This document shows, in pieces, positions 9,553 through 17,983 of a DNA stretch of 64,000 bases. Location of the stretch: assembly GCF_000262465.1 (NCBI RefSeq), contig NZ_CM001489.1, positions 4,877,243 to 4,941,242 on the forward strand, given 5' to 3'. The stretch is from Frankia sp. QA3. GTDB lineage: Bacteria > Actinomycetota > Actinomycetes > Frankiales > Frankiaceae. Numbering within the stretch: position 1 is the stretch's first letter; every line of letters starts with the position of its first letter. The translations under genes were made by a program, and so were the position numbers. The notes under the pieces are model-generated. The model searched no databases. It worked only from the letters and a program-made list of their open reading frames with translations, and was not told the DNA's origin.

Positions 9553-11181
9553 TCAGTAGCGCCAGCGGGTGGCGGCCACGATGGCGGCCGGGTCGGCGCC
9601 GGCGAACCGGTCGATCTCCGCGCGCCGGACGGTGGCGACGGTGTCGTGCAGCGCCGGCCCGCAGGCGCGGCGCAACACGTCGTCGGCCGCGAAGGCGGCG
9701 ACGGCCGCGCCGAGGTCGGTCGGCAGCCGGGCGATGCCGCGCCGGGCCCGCTCGGCGGGGTCGAGCGAGGCCGGGTCGACATCGACCGGCGGGGGCAGCC
9801 GGGCCTGGTCGACCAGGCCGGCGTGCCCGGCGGCGAGCAGGCCGGCCACCACGAGGTAGGGGTTGGCGGCGAGATCGAAGCACTTGATCTCCAGGTTCGC
9901 CGCCCGGCCCGCGGCCGCCGGCGGCCCGGGGATCATCCGCAGCGCCGCCTCCCGGTTCTCCAACCCCCAGCAGGCGTACGCACTCGCCCACTGGGAGGGC
10001 ACCAGCCGCAGGTAGGAGGCCACGCTCGGCGCGCCGAGCGCCATCAGCGCCGGCAGCCGGGCGAAGATCCCGGCGGCGAACGCCTCACCGGTCGCGGTCA
10101 GGCCGGCCGGGCCGTCCCCGCCGCCCATCAGGTTGACCCGACCGCCGCCGGTCAGCCCGGCGCCCGGCGCCGCGCCGCCTGCACCCGTGCCCGGCCCGTA
10201 GCCGCCGAGCCCGGACGCACCGTTTGCCGCCGTCCCCGGCGCGCCGCCGAGGGCGGACAGGCCGGGGGGCGGCACGGCCGGGACACCGCCCGTGACCGCG
10301 GCGCCGGCCCGCCCGGACGGTGCCGGCCGCGACGGGCCGTCGCCGTCCTCGCCCCACAGGCTCAGGTGGACGTGCCCGCCGTTGCCGACGCCGTCGGCGA
10401 GGACCTTCGGCGCGAACGAGGCGCGCAGGCCGTGGCGCCCGCTGACCCCGCGCACGGTCTCCTTCACCAGCACACAGGTGTCCGCGGCGCCGAGCGGATC
10501 CTGCGCGGCGACCGAGACCTCGAACTGGCCGGCCGCGTACTCGGGGTGGATCTGCTCGACGACGAGCCCCTCCTCGGTCAGCGCCGTGACCACGTCGCGC
10601 AGGTAGTCGCCGAGCTCGGCGACGCGGGCCATCCCGTAGGCGGGGCCGCGGGCGGCGGGGGCGAAGCCGTCGGAGCCGGCCGGCGCGACGGCCCATTCGA
10701 TCTCGAAGGCCATCGCCACCCCCAGCCCGCGTTCGGCCAGGCGCGCCGCCTCGACCCGGACGAGCTCCCGGGCGTCCTGGGGATGGGGCACGCCGCTCTG
10801 GTCGCGGCGGTCCACCGGCGCCCAGGCCCACCCGGGCTGGGCGGCGAGCGCGGTCAGCCGCTCCAGGTCCGGATGCAGCCGCAGGTCGCCGACCGGGCCG
10901 CCGGCGACGCGGCCGGCGATGATCCCATCGTCGACACCGAACGCGTCGAACACCGGGGATGCGCCGACGCCCCACACCACCGCCGCGTCCAGCCGGCCGA
11001 CCGGCACGCCTTTCATCCGGGTGATGCCGCTGTTGTCGACGAAGGTGCAGGCGACGCAGACGACGCCGCGGACCTCCAGGTTCGTCGCCGCGTGCCGGGC
11101 AGCCGCGGCGAGCCGGTCGCGCTCGCGGCCGGCGTTGGCGCTGATCCGCGGCGCGGCTTCGTCCAACGCAGGCTCGTTCAT
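9553..11181 (-). CDS. glutamine synthetase-like ligase with a Gly/Ala-rich insertion (FluG C-half type)
   Basis: The protein has 542 residues, longer than the usual 440-470. The beta-grasp N-domain carries CTFVDNSGITRMKGVP. The catalytic domain shows the metal-ligand segment FEIEWAV, the HVHLSLW motif and the C-terminal segment FDLAANPYLVV. Between HVHLSLW and GLTATGEAF there is a glycine/alanine/proline-rich insert of roughly 75 residues that normal glutamine synthetases lack. Family members of this type ligate glutamate to amines other than ammonia (for example gamma-glutamyl-polyamine synthesis), so it is probably not the main nitrogen-assimilating enzyme. The divergent neighbour is an amidohydrolase matching the N-half of FluG, supporting a two-gene version of that fusion. 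The ATG at 11181 is preceded by GGGAAGG; an in-frame extension upstream has no family sequence. Confidence 0.85.
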   Translation of the reverse strand: MNEPALDEAAPRISANAGRERDRLAAAARHAATNLEVRGVVCVACTFVDNSGITRMKGVPVGRLDAAVVWGVGASPVFDAFGVDDGIIAGRVAGGPVGDLRLHPDLERLTALAAQPGWAWAPVDRRDQSGVPHPQDARELVRVEAARLAERGLGVAMAFEIEWAVAPAGSDGFAPAARGPAYGMARVAELGDYLRDVVTALTEEGLVVEQIHPEYAAGQFEVSVAAQDPLGAADTCVLVKETVRGVSGRHGLRASFAPKVLADGVGNGGHVHLSLWGEDGDGPSRPAPSGRAGAAVTGGVPAVPPPGLSALGGAPGTAANGASGLGGYGPGTGAGGAAPGAGLTGGGRVNLMGGGDGPAGLTATGEAFAAGIFARLPALMALGAPSVASYLRLVPSQWASAYACWGLENREAALRMIPGPPAAAGRAANLEIKCFDLAANPYLVVAGLLAAGHAGLVDQARLPPPVDVDPASLDPAERARRGIARLPTDLGAAVAAFAADDVLRRACGPALHDTVATVRRAEIDRFAGADPAAIVAATRWRY

Positions 11182-11423
11182 GATCGGCCTTCCCGCGGAT
11201 GCCGCTTGCGGCACGGATATCGCTGTCCCACGGATGTCGCCTTCCCCACGGATCCCACCCCCCGGTGGGTCTCGCCTGGCACCATGCTCGCGCGCCCGCG
11301 GGTCCAATGTCGGGTGGAACACCGGACGAGACCCCGCCCACACTGGTTCACCTGTCACGGACAGTCATATCGAATCGAGATCTCGCCGGGGATGCCCACT
11401 GTGCATCCCGCGGCCGCCAACAG

Positions 11424-11544
11424 TTGTCCACAGCTGTCGCCCCGACAAGAAGATCTGAAAACACGCCAACATCACTGATGTTCGGCTCGACTGTCCCCAG
11501 GGAGGCCGAAGTAATCCACAAGTTATCCACAGGCCCTGTTCACA
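11424..11544. promoter_or_regulatory. DnaA-box cluster in a divergent intergenic region
   Basis: Four DnaA-box-like 9-mers lie on the same strand: TTGTCCACA (11424-11432), TAATCCACA (11512-11520), TTATCCACA (11523-11531) and CTGTTCACA (11536-11544). The first matches the actinobacterial consensus and the third the classical E. coli consensus; the other two have one or two mismatches. The last three start 11 and 13 bp apart, roughly one helical turn. The 400-bp region (11182-11580) also contains the divergent promoters of the glutamine synthetase-like and amidohydrolase genes and has an unusually low GC content near 11440-11560. No dnaA, dnaN, rpmH or parAB lies nearby, so this is not a conventional oriC. 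Confidence 0.65.
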
Positions 11545-11580
11545 AGTGCCAATAACGCAAAGTGACAGCTAGGGCCAGGC

Positions 11581-12771
11581 ATGACCCGACCTCCCAGGGG
11601 GGATCAGTCGGGGATGGGGCGCTCCGGAGGCGTCGGCGGACCTGATCTCGTCGATCACGAGCTCGTCGACCATCACTGCCACGGCCTCATCCGGCGCGAC
11701 CTGACCCGCCCGGAGTTCGAGAGCATGCTGACCGAGGCCGATCAGCCCGGCCCGCCGGGAACCACGCTGTTCGACAGCCAGATCGGCCTCGCCGTGCGGC
11801 GCTGGTGCGCCCCGGCCCTCGACCTGCCGCCGCACGCCGACCCCGAGACCTACCTGGAGCGGCGGGCCGAGCTCGGCCACGCCGAGGTGCACCGGCGGCT
11901 GCTCGGCGCCTCCGGGATCACCACCTTCTGCGTCGACACCGGCTTCCAGCCCGAGCCGCTCACCTGCGCCGCGGACCTCGCCGCGTTCGCTGGCGGGCGG
12001 GGCCTCGACGTCGTGCGCCTCGAACGGATCGCGGAACTGGCGGCCGTGGACGTGCTCACCGGGCAGATCGGGGTCGCCCACCTCGCCGACACGGTGCGCG
12101 CCCGGCTGACGGAACGCACCCCGTCGACGATCGCGGTGAAGTCGGTCGCCGCCTACCGCGCCGGGCTGGACCTGCCGGCGCAGCGGCCCACCGATCGGGA
12201 GGTCGCCGCCGCCACCCGCACCTGGATCAACGAGATCCGGGGCGGCGCCCCGATCCGGCTGCATGACCCCGTCCTGCATTCGTTCCTGATCTGGTGCGGG
12301 GTCGAGGCGCGGCTGCCGGTGCAGATCCACGTCGGCTACGGCGACGCCGATCTCGACCTCGCCCGCGGCAACCCCCTGCTGCTCACCGGCCTGCTGCGGG
12401 CGATCGCGCCGACCGAGGTCACCGTCCTGCTGCTGCACTGCTATCCGTTCCACCGTGAGGCCGCCTACCTCGCCCAGGTCTTCGCCAACGTCCACCTCGA
12501 TCTGGGGCTCGCGATCAACAACACCGGGCGCGGCTCCATCGGCCTGATCGCGCAGGCCCTCGAACTCGCCCCGTTCGGCAAGTTCCTGTTCTCCACCGAC
12601 GCCTACGCGCTCGGCGAGCTGTTCCTGCTCGGCGCGACGCTGTTCCGCCGCGGCCTGGCCGCCTTCCTCGCCGACGGCATCGACGACGACGCCTGGACCG
12701 CCGCCGACGCCACCCGGATCGCCCGGCTCGTCTGCGCCGACAACGCCCGGCGCGTCTACGACCTGCCCTAG
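11581..12771 (+). CDS. FluG-type amidohydrolase (amidohydrolase 2 family)
   Basis: The protein has 396 residues and is a TIM-barrel metal hydrolase. It opens with DHHCHGLI (the HxH metal site) and continues with QIHVGYGDADLDL, LLLHCYPFHREAAYLA, HLDLGLAINN and FSTDAYALGE. This order closely follows the N-terminal domain of fungal FluG and plant nodulin/GS fusions, in which a hydrolase is joined to a glutamine synthetase-I domain. Here the two halves are separate, divergent genes. A plausible role is hydrolysis of gamma-glutamyl amides or a related amide made by the partner ligase; this is inference. The start at 11581 is the first ATG, directly downstream of the DnaA-box cluster, with weak ribosome-binding sequence. 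Confidence 0.84.
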   Translation: MTRPPRGDQSGMGRSGGVGGPDLVDHELVDHHCHGLIRRDLTRPEFESMLTEADQPGPPGTTLFDSQIGLAVRRWCAPALDLPPHADPETYLERRAELGHAEVHRRLLGASGITTFCVDTGFQPEPLTCAADLAAFAGGRGLDVVRLERIAELAAVDVLTGQIGVAHLADTVRARLTERTPSTIAVKSVAAYRAGLDLPAQRPTDREVAAATRTWINEIRGGAPIRLHDPVLHSFLIWCGVEARLPVQIHVGYGDADLDLARGNPLLLTGLLRAIAPTEVTVLLLHCYPFHREAAYLAQVFANVHLDLGLAINNTGRGSIGLIAQALELAPFGKFLFSTDAYALGELFLLGATLFRRGLAAFLADGIDDDAWTAADATRIARLVCADNARRVYDLP

Positions 12772-12823
12772 CCGCACGCCGTGCCGCTCCTGGTGCCCGG
12801 TGCCTGGTGCCCGGTGCCCGGTG

Positions 12824-12843
12824 CGACGCCGGTACCGGCGTCG
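12824..12843. promoter_or_regulatory. 20-bp perfect palindrome
   Basis: A perfect palindrome centred on GGTACC (CGACGCCGGTACCGGCGTCG) lies 52 bp after the amidohydrolase stop, preceded by GGTGCCC-type tandem repeats at 12791-12823. It could be a loopless terminator stem or a symmetrical protein-binding site for the following small gene. Confidence 0.45.
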
Positions 12844-12959
12844 GCGGAGCAACACCCACGCGGGACGCGAAACCCCCGATTGATCGACCGGTCGCGCGCA
12901 CGGCAAACCGGCCGCGGTGGGATCATTACGCACAGTCCCAGCAACCGGGGAGGACCGCG

Positions 12960-13430
12960 ATGCCCGACAACCCCGCCGACCAGCAGCCCGACCCCACCGC
13001 CGAGCACGCCCCACCGCCCGCCGCCACCGACCCGACCCGACCACCCGGCACCGACCCGGACGCCGCCGCGAGCGCGGACCCGTCCGAGCCGTCCTTCGAA
13101 AGCCGCTATCCCCTGCGCCCCGTCGACTGGGACGGCAACTTCAGCCGGACCTGGCGCGAACGTGAGGGCAACGAGCTGACGAGACGCCTCGCAGCCGAAC
13201 ACGAAAGGAAATGGGAGGAGAACGCCGCCCGGCAGTCGTTGCGTGCAACGCTGGCGCGTCTGGACGCTGAGGCTGCGCGTGCGGAGAAGCAGAGGCATGA
13301 GGAAGGCGAGAAGCCGGCGGTTCGGATACGCAATGCGGAGCTGGAGCGCAAGTTGGACAAGCTTGACCGGTTGTCGCCTGACGACGGCGAGGAATCCCCC
13401 GAATCCGACGGGTCCGCCGGCCCGGGATGA
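12960..13430 (+). CDS. small acidic/coiled-coil hypothetical protein
   Basis: The protein has 156 residues and I do not recognise a family. The first 55 residues are a Pro/Asp/Ala-rich disordered tail. The segment SRYPLRPVDWDGNFSRTW looks like a conserved globular or docking patch. From about residue 70 to 140 the sequence is charged and heptad-like, rich in Glu, Arg, Lys and Ala, consistent with a coiled coil, and it ends in an acidic tail. The ATG at 12960 has GGGGAGG upstream, well placed. The second half is less GC-rich than its neighbours, suggesting a different origin. It ends 24 bp from the stop of the convergent TIR protein, but nothing in the sequence proves a functional link. Confidence 0.6.
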   Translation: MPDNPADQQPDPTAEHAPPPAATDPTRPPGTDPDAAASADPSEPSFESRYPLRPVDWDGNFSRTWREREGNELTRRLAAEHERKWEENAARQSLRATLARLDAEAARAEKQRHEEGEKPAVRIRNAELERKLDKLDRLSPDDGEESPESDGSAGPG

Positions 13431-13454
13431 GCGGTCAGCGACTGGCACCTGGGC

Positions 13455-16400
13455 CTATCGAAGATGGTCGAACAGCGGCTCGGTGGGGGCCGGCCGTTCC
13501 GTGGCGGCCGGCCGGTCGTGACGGGTCTGGCCGATGGCGTCGGTGAGGGCGCGGCGGGCGCGGGTGGTGTCGGCGTGAAAGGGGCCGCTCTCGCGCATGG
13601 TGTCGTTGAGCATGTCGCGGTAGAGGGGAACGGCATCGGCTGCGCGCCCGGCCTGGCGGTAGGTGTCGGCGAGGGTGTCCCGGTTGGCACGAGTGTCGGG
13701 ATGATGGGCGCCGAGGACCTGCGTGCGGATCAGGTGGGTCCGCTCGGTCAGCTCCACGGCCTGCGGTAGCCGGCCGGTCTGGCGATAGACGGCGGCGAGG
13801 TCGTCGGCCGTGCGCAGGGTGCGAGCATCGCCGTTGCCGTGCATGCGGCCGTGGTCGGCGTGCAACCGTTCGAGCTGGGGCCGGGCCGCCTCGACGCGTC
13901 CGGTGTGGCGATAGGCGCCGATTAGGTCCTCCCGGGCGCCGACCGTCACCGGATCTTCGGGGCCGAGGATACGTTCATGGCGGTCGAGGATGCGTTCGAG
14001 GTGTCGGGCGGCCTCCGCGGGCCGTCCCAGCACGAGATGCGCGTCGGCGGTTCTCACGCGGGTCAGAATGGTATCTGGATGGTCGGGGCCGAGGACGCGT
14101 TCGCGACCTGCCAGCGCACGATCGAACAAGGGCACAGCCTGTTCGGGCCGGCCGGCGAGAAAATGCGCGCGTGCGAGCCCATGTGTGCTGTCCAGGGTCG
14201 CCGGATGCTCGGGGCCGAGAACACGGGTTCGGCCGCTCAGCGCCTCGTCGAACTCTCGCGCCGCATCGTCGAAACGACCATCCTGATCATAGGTGAGGGC
14301 CATCTGGTGGCGGGTCTCAAGGGTGTCAGGGTGATCGGGACCGAGAACGCGATCGCGTGCGATGAGGGTCTGTTCGGCGAGCGCGGAGGCATCGCCGGTT
14401 GCACCGGCCCGCTGGTAGGTGACGGCGAGCTGGTGGCCGGTGTCGAGGGCGGCGGGATGCTCGGTCCCAAGGATTCGTTGCCGATCTATGAGGGTCCTGC
14501 TGAGAAGGTGCGCTGCCTCGTCGCTGCGGCCGGCGGCGTCGTAGGCGCGGCCGAGGTGGTGGCGGCTGGTGAGGGTGTCAGGGTGGTCGGGGCCGTACAG
14601 GTGGGTGCGGGTGGCGAGGGTGTGTTCGAACAGGTTTATGGCGGCGTCGGAGTGGCCGGCCTGTTGGTAGGCCTGGGCGACGGTGTCGAGGCTGGCCAGG
14701 GTGTCGGGGTGGTCGGGGCCGAGGACGCGGGCGCGGTCGTTGGCGTTGGCGGCGGCCAGGGGGCCGGCGTCCTCGACGCGGCCGGTGGCCAGGGTGGCGC
14801 GGATGTGGGTTTCGCGGGCGGCCAGCGTGTCGGGGTGGTCGGGGCCGTCGAGGCGTTCCCGGGCGGCGCTGGCGCGGTCGGCCAGCGGGGTGGCCTGGTC
14901 GGGGTGGCCCTGTTCGAGCAGGTAGGCGGCGGTGTGTTCGGCGAGCCAGGCGGTGTGCGGGGTGTCGGCGTCCGCACTCGTGGCGTCGAGGACGGCAAGC
15001 GCGTGGGGCAGATGGTCGCTCCAGGCGGGCCAGGCATCCGGATTCGCGGTGATCTGCTCGGGCAGGGCGGCGCGCAGCATCCGGCCGGTCGCGTCGACGA
15101 GGCGGTCGGCCTGCTCGGGGGTGGTGTGGGCGCGCACGGCGCTGCGGACCAGGGCGTGCATGACCACGGCGTCGCCGTCGCGGTGGGCCAGACCGGAGCG
15201 TTCCAGCGCGGCGACGGTCCGGTGCAGGCCGAGGGGATGCTCGGCCGCCTCACGCAGCTGCGCGCCGGGGATCAGCTCCGCGTCGACGCGCGTCAGCCGG
15301 ATCGGGAACGGCGCGTCACCGCCGTGCGCGGCGAAGCGCAGCAGCTCGCCGGCCGCCGGCGTCTCGGCGTCCAGCCGGCGGATCGGCTCGTCCCACAGCG
15401 AGGCGACGCTGTCCCCCGGCCGCCAGGGAACCCGCCCCTCCGGCAGGAGGATCTCCGGTCGATCCCGCAGCAGGCCGAGATAGTCCTGCGCGGAGATGCG
15501 GTCGACGCGGATGTGGTGCGCCGCCCCGTCCAGGGCGAGCGGATGATCCCCGAGCCGTGCGGCAATTCCTCCGGCCACCGTCCGATCGACCGTGGGTAGT
15601 CGGTCGGCGAGCAACGCGATCGCCTCCGCCCGCTCCAGCGGGCCGATCGGCACGGCCGGCCCGAACCGCTCCCAGTCGGGATTGCGCGAGGTCACCAGCA
15701 GCCGGCCGGTGCCGGCGGGCCGTAACCAGTCCGGCACCGCGGCGGTGTCGGCGGCGTCGTCCAGCACGATCAGCCAGCGGCCGTCCGCCTGGCCGAGGCG
15801 CGCCAGCACTGCCTGCGGCTCGGCACGCTCCGGAAGTCCCAGCGCGGGAGCGAGCGCGCGTACCCGCTCACCGACCAGCTCGGGGCGTCCCCCCGGCACC
15901 CACCAGACCGCGTCCAGATCCGCCCGATGCCGGTGGACGTAGGCGGCGGCCAGGCTGCTCTTCCCGATCCCGGCGATGCCGGTCAGCGCCACCAGCGGCG
16001 AGGCGGCCATGGCCGCGTCCAGCCGGCCCAGCTCCTCGGCCCGGCCCACGAAGCGGGCCGGGGTCTGCGGCACGTTCCACACCGCCGGCAGCTCCGGCGG
16101 GAACACCGGACCGCCCGGATACGCCGACCCGCCCGGCATGGCCGACCGGCCCGGGGACTCGAACCGGCCCGGGCCAGGCGCGGAACCCTCGACCCGGGCG
16201 GAGTCGCCGCGCACGGCGGCGAGCAGCGCCGTCTGCGCGGCAAGCCTGCCCCGGTCGACCAGGTTGATCGGCACGAGCTGGCCGAGCAGCCCCGGCACGG
16301 GACGGTCCGTCACCCGCGCGACCAGCAGGCGGCGCTCTCCGTCCGCCAGCCGCGGCGACCAGGCGGCACCCCACTCCGCAACGGCGGACGGCGACTCGAG

Positions 16401-16619
16401 ATAGCCGTCGGAGACCACGGCGATCGTGTGCCGCGCCTGCCGCGTGGCCTGGTCCAACCAGGCCACGCGATGCATCCCCGGGATCAGGTCCCAGGACGCG
16501 AACCGCACCCGCAGCCCGGCGTCCTGCAACGTCCCGGTGATCCATTCGGCCCAGGGGCGCCCGTCCTCGGTGTACGACACGAAGCAGTCGAGAGCGCCCC
16601 CATCACCCTCGTCCGTCAC
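13455..16619 (-). CDS. TIR - NB-ARC NTPase - TPR protein (STAND sensor 1)
   Basis: The protein has 1054 residues. Residues about 8-140 form a TIR domain (CFVSYTEDGRPWAEW). Aligning SDGYLESPSAVAEW with the plant-type SxxYxxSxWxxxE motif places Glu82 at the position of the catalytic residue of TIR NAD+ hydrolases. An NB-ARC/STAND ATPase follows, with a P-loop GIAGIGKSS at 214-222, LIVLDDA (Walker B) and a winged-helix region near 370-450. From about residue 560 onward there are TPR repeats of 42 residues built around LGPDHPDT. Proteins of this plan act as NLR-like sensors, the TPRs sensing and the TIR acting as effector; a role in phage defence or signalling is inferred. The GTG start has only a weak ribosome site. 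No FxSxx-type partner peptide is visible nearby. Confidence 0.88.
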   Translation of the reverse strand: MTDEGDGGALDCFVSYTEDGRPWAEWITGTLQDAGLRVRFASWDLIPGMHRVAWLDQATRQARHTIAVVSDGYLESPSAVAEWGAAWSPRLADGERRLLVARVTDRPVPGLLGQLVPINLVDRGRLAAQTALLAAVRGDSARVEGSAPGPGRFESPGRSAMPGGSAYPGGPVFPPELPAVWNVPQTPARFVGRAEELGRLDAAMAASPLVALTGIAGIGKSSLAAAYVHRHRADLDAVWWVPGGRPELVGERVRALAPALGLPERAEPQAVLARLGQADGRWLIVLDDAADTAAVPDWLRPAGTGRLLVTSRNPDWERFGPAVPIGPLERAEAIALLADRLPTVDRTVAGGIAARLGDHPLALDGAAHHIRVDRISAQDYLGLLRDRPEILLPEGRVPWRPGDSVASLWDEPIRRLDAETPAAGELLRFAAHGGDAPFPIRLTRVDAELIPGAQLREAAEHPLGLHRTVAALERSGLAHRDGDAVVMHALVRSAVRAHTTPEQADRLVDATGRMLRAALPEQITANPDAWPAWSDHLPHALAVLDATSADADTPHTAWLAEHTAAYLLEQGHPDQATPLADRASAARERLDGPDHPDTLAARETHIRATLATGRVEDAGPLAAANANDRARVLGPDHPDTLASLDTVAQAYQQAGHSDAAINLFEHTLATRTHLYGPDHPDTLTSRHHLGRAYDAAGRSDEAAHLLSRTLIDRQRILGTEHPAALDTGHQLAVTYQRAGATGDASALAEQTLIARDRVLGPDHPDTLETRHQMALTYDQDGRFDDAAREFDEALSGRTRVLGPEHPATLDSTHGLARAHFLAGRPEQAVPLFDRALAGRERVLGPDHPDTILTRVRTADAHLVLGRPAEAARHLERILDRHERILGPEDPVTVGAREDLIGAYRHTGRVEAARPQLERLHADHGRMHGNGDARTLRTADDLAAVYRQTGRLPQAVELTERTHLIRTQVLGAHHPDTRANRDTLADTYRQAGRAADAVPLYRDMLNDTMRESGPFHADTTRARRALTDAIGQTRHDRPAATERPAPTEPLFDHLR

Positions 16620-16802
16620 CCGATAAGGATCGCATAGTCACCCAAACGTCTCATCGGAACTGCTACGGGCTGTCCTGGTTCGGCCACCACGGGAGCGGAC
16701 TGTCGGCCACCTGCCGCCCCGACCCGGTGATTGAGGTCGGATCCTGACCGCAATCACCCCTAGCGTCGACGTCATCAGACCGACGACGAAGGACGGCAGA
16801 CG

Positions 16803-17417
16803 ATGACCATCACGAGCACCGACGCGACCACGGCCACTCCGAGCGCAGCCACCCCGACCGCAGCCACCCCGAGCGCGGGGACCGGCGGGCAGGCTGCGGG
16901 CACGGCCCCGGCCGCGCCCACCGGCGAACGCGCCGAGCTGTTGGCGAGCCTGGCCCGGCGCCGCTTCTTCCTCCGCTTCACCGTGCAGAACCTCGGCGAC
17001 GAGGAGGCCGGGCGGCGCACCACGGTCAGCGAGCTGAACCTCGCCGGCCTGATCAAGCACGTCGCGATCACGGAACGGCAGTGGTTGGACTTCGTCCTCG
17101 TCGGCACGGCGGCGTTCGACGGCGACCTGACGGCCCGCGAGAAGGAGTACCACGACGGGTTCCGGCTGCTGCCCGGTGAGACGCTGGCCGGCATGCTCGA
17201 CCTCTACGACGAGGTCGCCCGCCGCACCGAGCGGATCGTCACCGAGGCCGCGGACCTCGACGACGCCCACCCGCTGCCCTCGGCGCCGTGGTTCGAGCCC
17301 GGCGCGAGCTGGTCGGTGCGACAGGTCCTGCTGCACCTCATCGCCGAGACCGCCCAGCACTGCGGGCACGCCGACATCCTGCGCGAGTCGCTCGACGGCG
17401 CCCGCACAATGGGCTGA
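16803..17417 (+). CDS. DinB-family (DUF664) putative metalloenzyme
   Basis: The protein has 204 residues. A Thr/Ala-rich tail of about 35 residues precedes a four-helix DinB-like domain. Candidate metal ligands are His in GLIKHVAITER and the pair in the C-terminal helix (AETAQHCGHADI), in the family arrangement. Actinobacterial members of this family are often thiol (mycothiol)-dependent transferases, but the substrate here is unknown. GAAGGA lies about ten bases before the ATG at 16803. Downstream come a convergent VOC protein and a WYL regulator, a grouping typical of small stress or detoxification modules. Confidence 0.8.
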   Translation: MTITSTDATTATPSAATPTAATPSAGTGGQAAGTAPAAPTGERAELLASLARRRFFLRFTVQNLGDEEAGRRTTVSELNLAGLIKHVAITERQWLDFVLVGTAAFDGDLTAREKEYHDGFRLLPGETLAGMLDLYDEVARRTERIVTEAADLDDAHPLPSAPWFEPGASWSVRQVLLHLIAETAQHCGHADILRESLDGARTMG

Positions 17418-17429
17418 CGCGCCGGGGCG

Positions 17430-17885
17430 TCAGCCGGCCGCGGCGTCGGCGGGGGCCGGTGGGCACAGGCAGAACGGGTGCCCGGCGGGGTCGAGCAGCA
17501 CCCGCCAGCGCTCGCCGCCGGGCTGGAAGGCCGCCTGGGTGGCGCCGAGCTCCTCGGCGCGGGCGATCGCAGCGGGCAGATCCTCGACTCGGAAGTCGAG
17601 GTGGAACTGCTGCGGCACCTCCTGGTCCGGCCAGCGCGGCGGCCGGTAGTCCGCCACCCGTTGGAATCCGATCATGATCTCGGTGCCCGGCGGGGTCAGG
17701 TAGGCCCAGGCGCCCCCGTCGTCGGCGCCCCCGACGCCCCAGCCGGTCAGCTCGCCGTAGAAGGCCGCGAGCTCCCGGGCGTCCGGACAGTCGAGCATCA
17801 GCCCCGCCCACGCCGCCGGCGTGACGCCCGCCGAGGCCGTCGCCTCTTCGGCCACCGCGCCGCCGACCTTCTCCGTTCCCGTCAT
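17430..17885 (-). CDS. VOC-superfamily (glyoxalase/bleomycin-resistance-like) protein
   Basis: The protein has 151 residues with paired beta-alpha-beta-beta-beta modules: LMLDCPDARELAAFYGELTGW in the first half, and QFHLDFRVEDLPAAIARAEELGA with LLDPAGHPFCLCPP in the second. Members bind a divalent metal and act in detoxification, resistance or isomerisation; the exact reaction cannot be read from the sequence. I chose the second ATG (17885) because AAGGGAG sits six bases upstream; the ATG two codons earlier has its site too close. It is divergent from the WYL regulator across 98 bp that hold an inverted repeat, so that regulator may control it. Confidence 0.82.
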   Translation of the reverse strand: MTGTEKVGGAVAEEATASAGVTPAAWAGLMLDCPDARELAAFYGELTGWGVGGADDGGAWAYLTPPGTEIMIGFQRVADYRPPRWPDQEVPQQFHLDFRVEDLPAAIARAEELGATQAAFQPGGERWRVLLDPAGHPFCLCPPAPADAAAG

Positions 17886-17942
17886 GGTCATCTCCCTTCG
17901 GACCTGGTGAAGTTGCCTGCGCCATCCATCCTGGGCGGGATA

Positions 17943-17961
17943 CCTGACTTCCTCTGTCAGG
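17943..17961. promoter_or_regulatory. candidate operator (inverted repeat) for the WYL regulator
   Basis: CCTGAC and GTCAGG are separated by seven bases between the divergent VOC and WYL genes. The TGAC-GTCA half-sites resemble the symmetrical sites used by YafY/WYL regulators. The repeat lies 22 bp before the regulator start, a good position for autorepression. Confidence 0.4.
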
Positions 17962-17983
17962 ATTGGCGCGCAAGAATGCGGGC

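Noticed and set aside
11424..11544. Chromosomal replication origin
   Set aside because: Only four boxes and none of dnaA, dnaN, gyrB, rpmH or parAB nearby; kept as a DnaA-box cluster.
13455..16619. FxSxx-COOH type system around the TIR-TPR proteins
   Set aside because: No radical SAM gene or small peptide ending F-x-S-x-x was found near either TIR-TPR gene.
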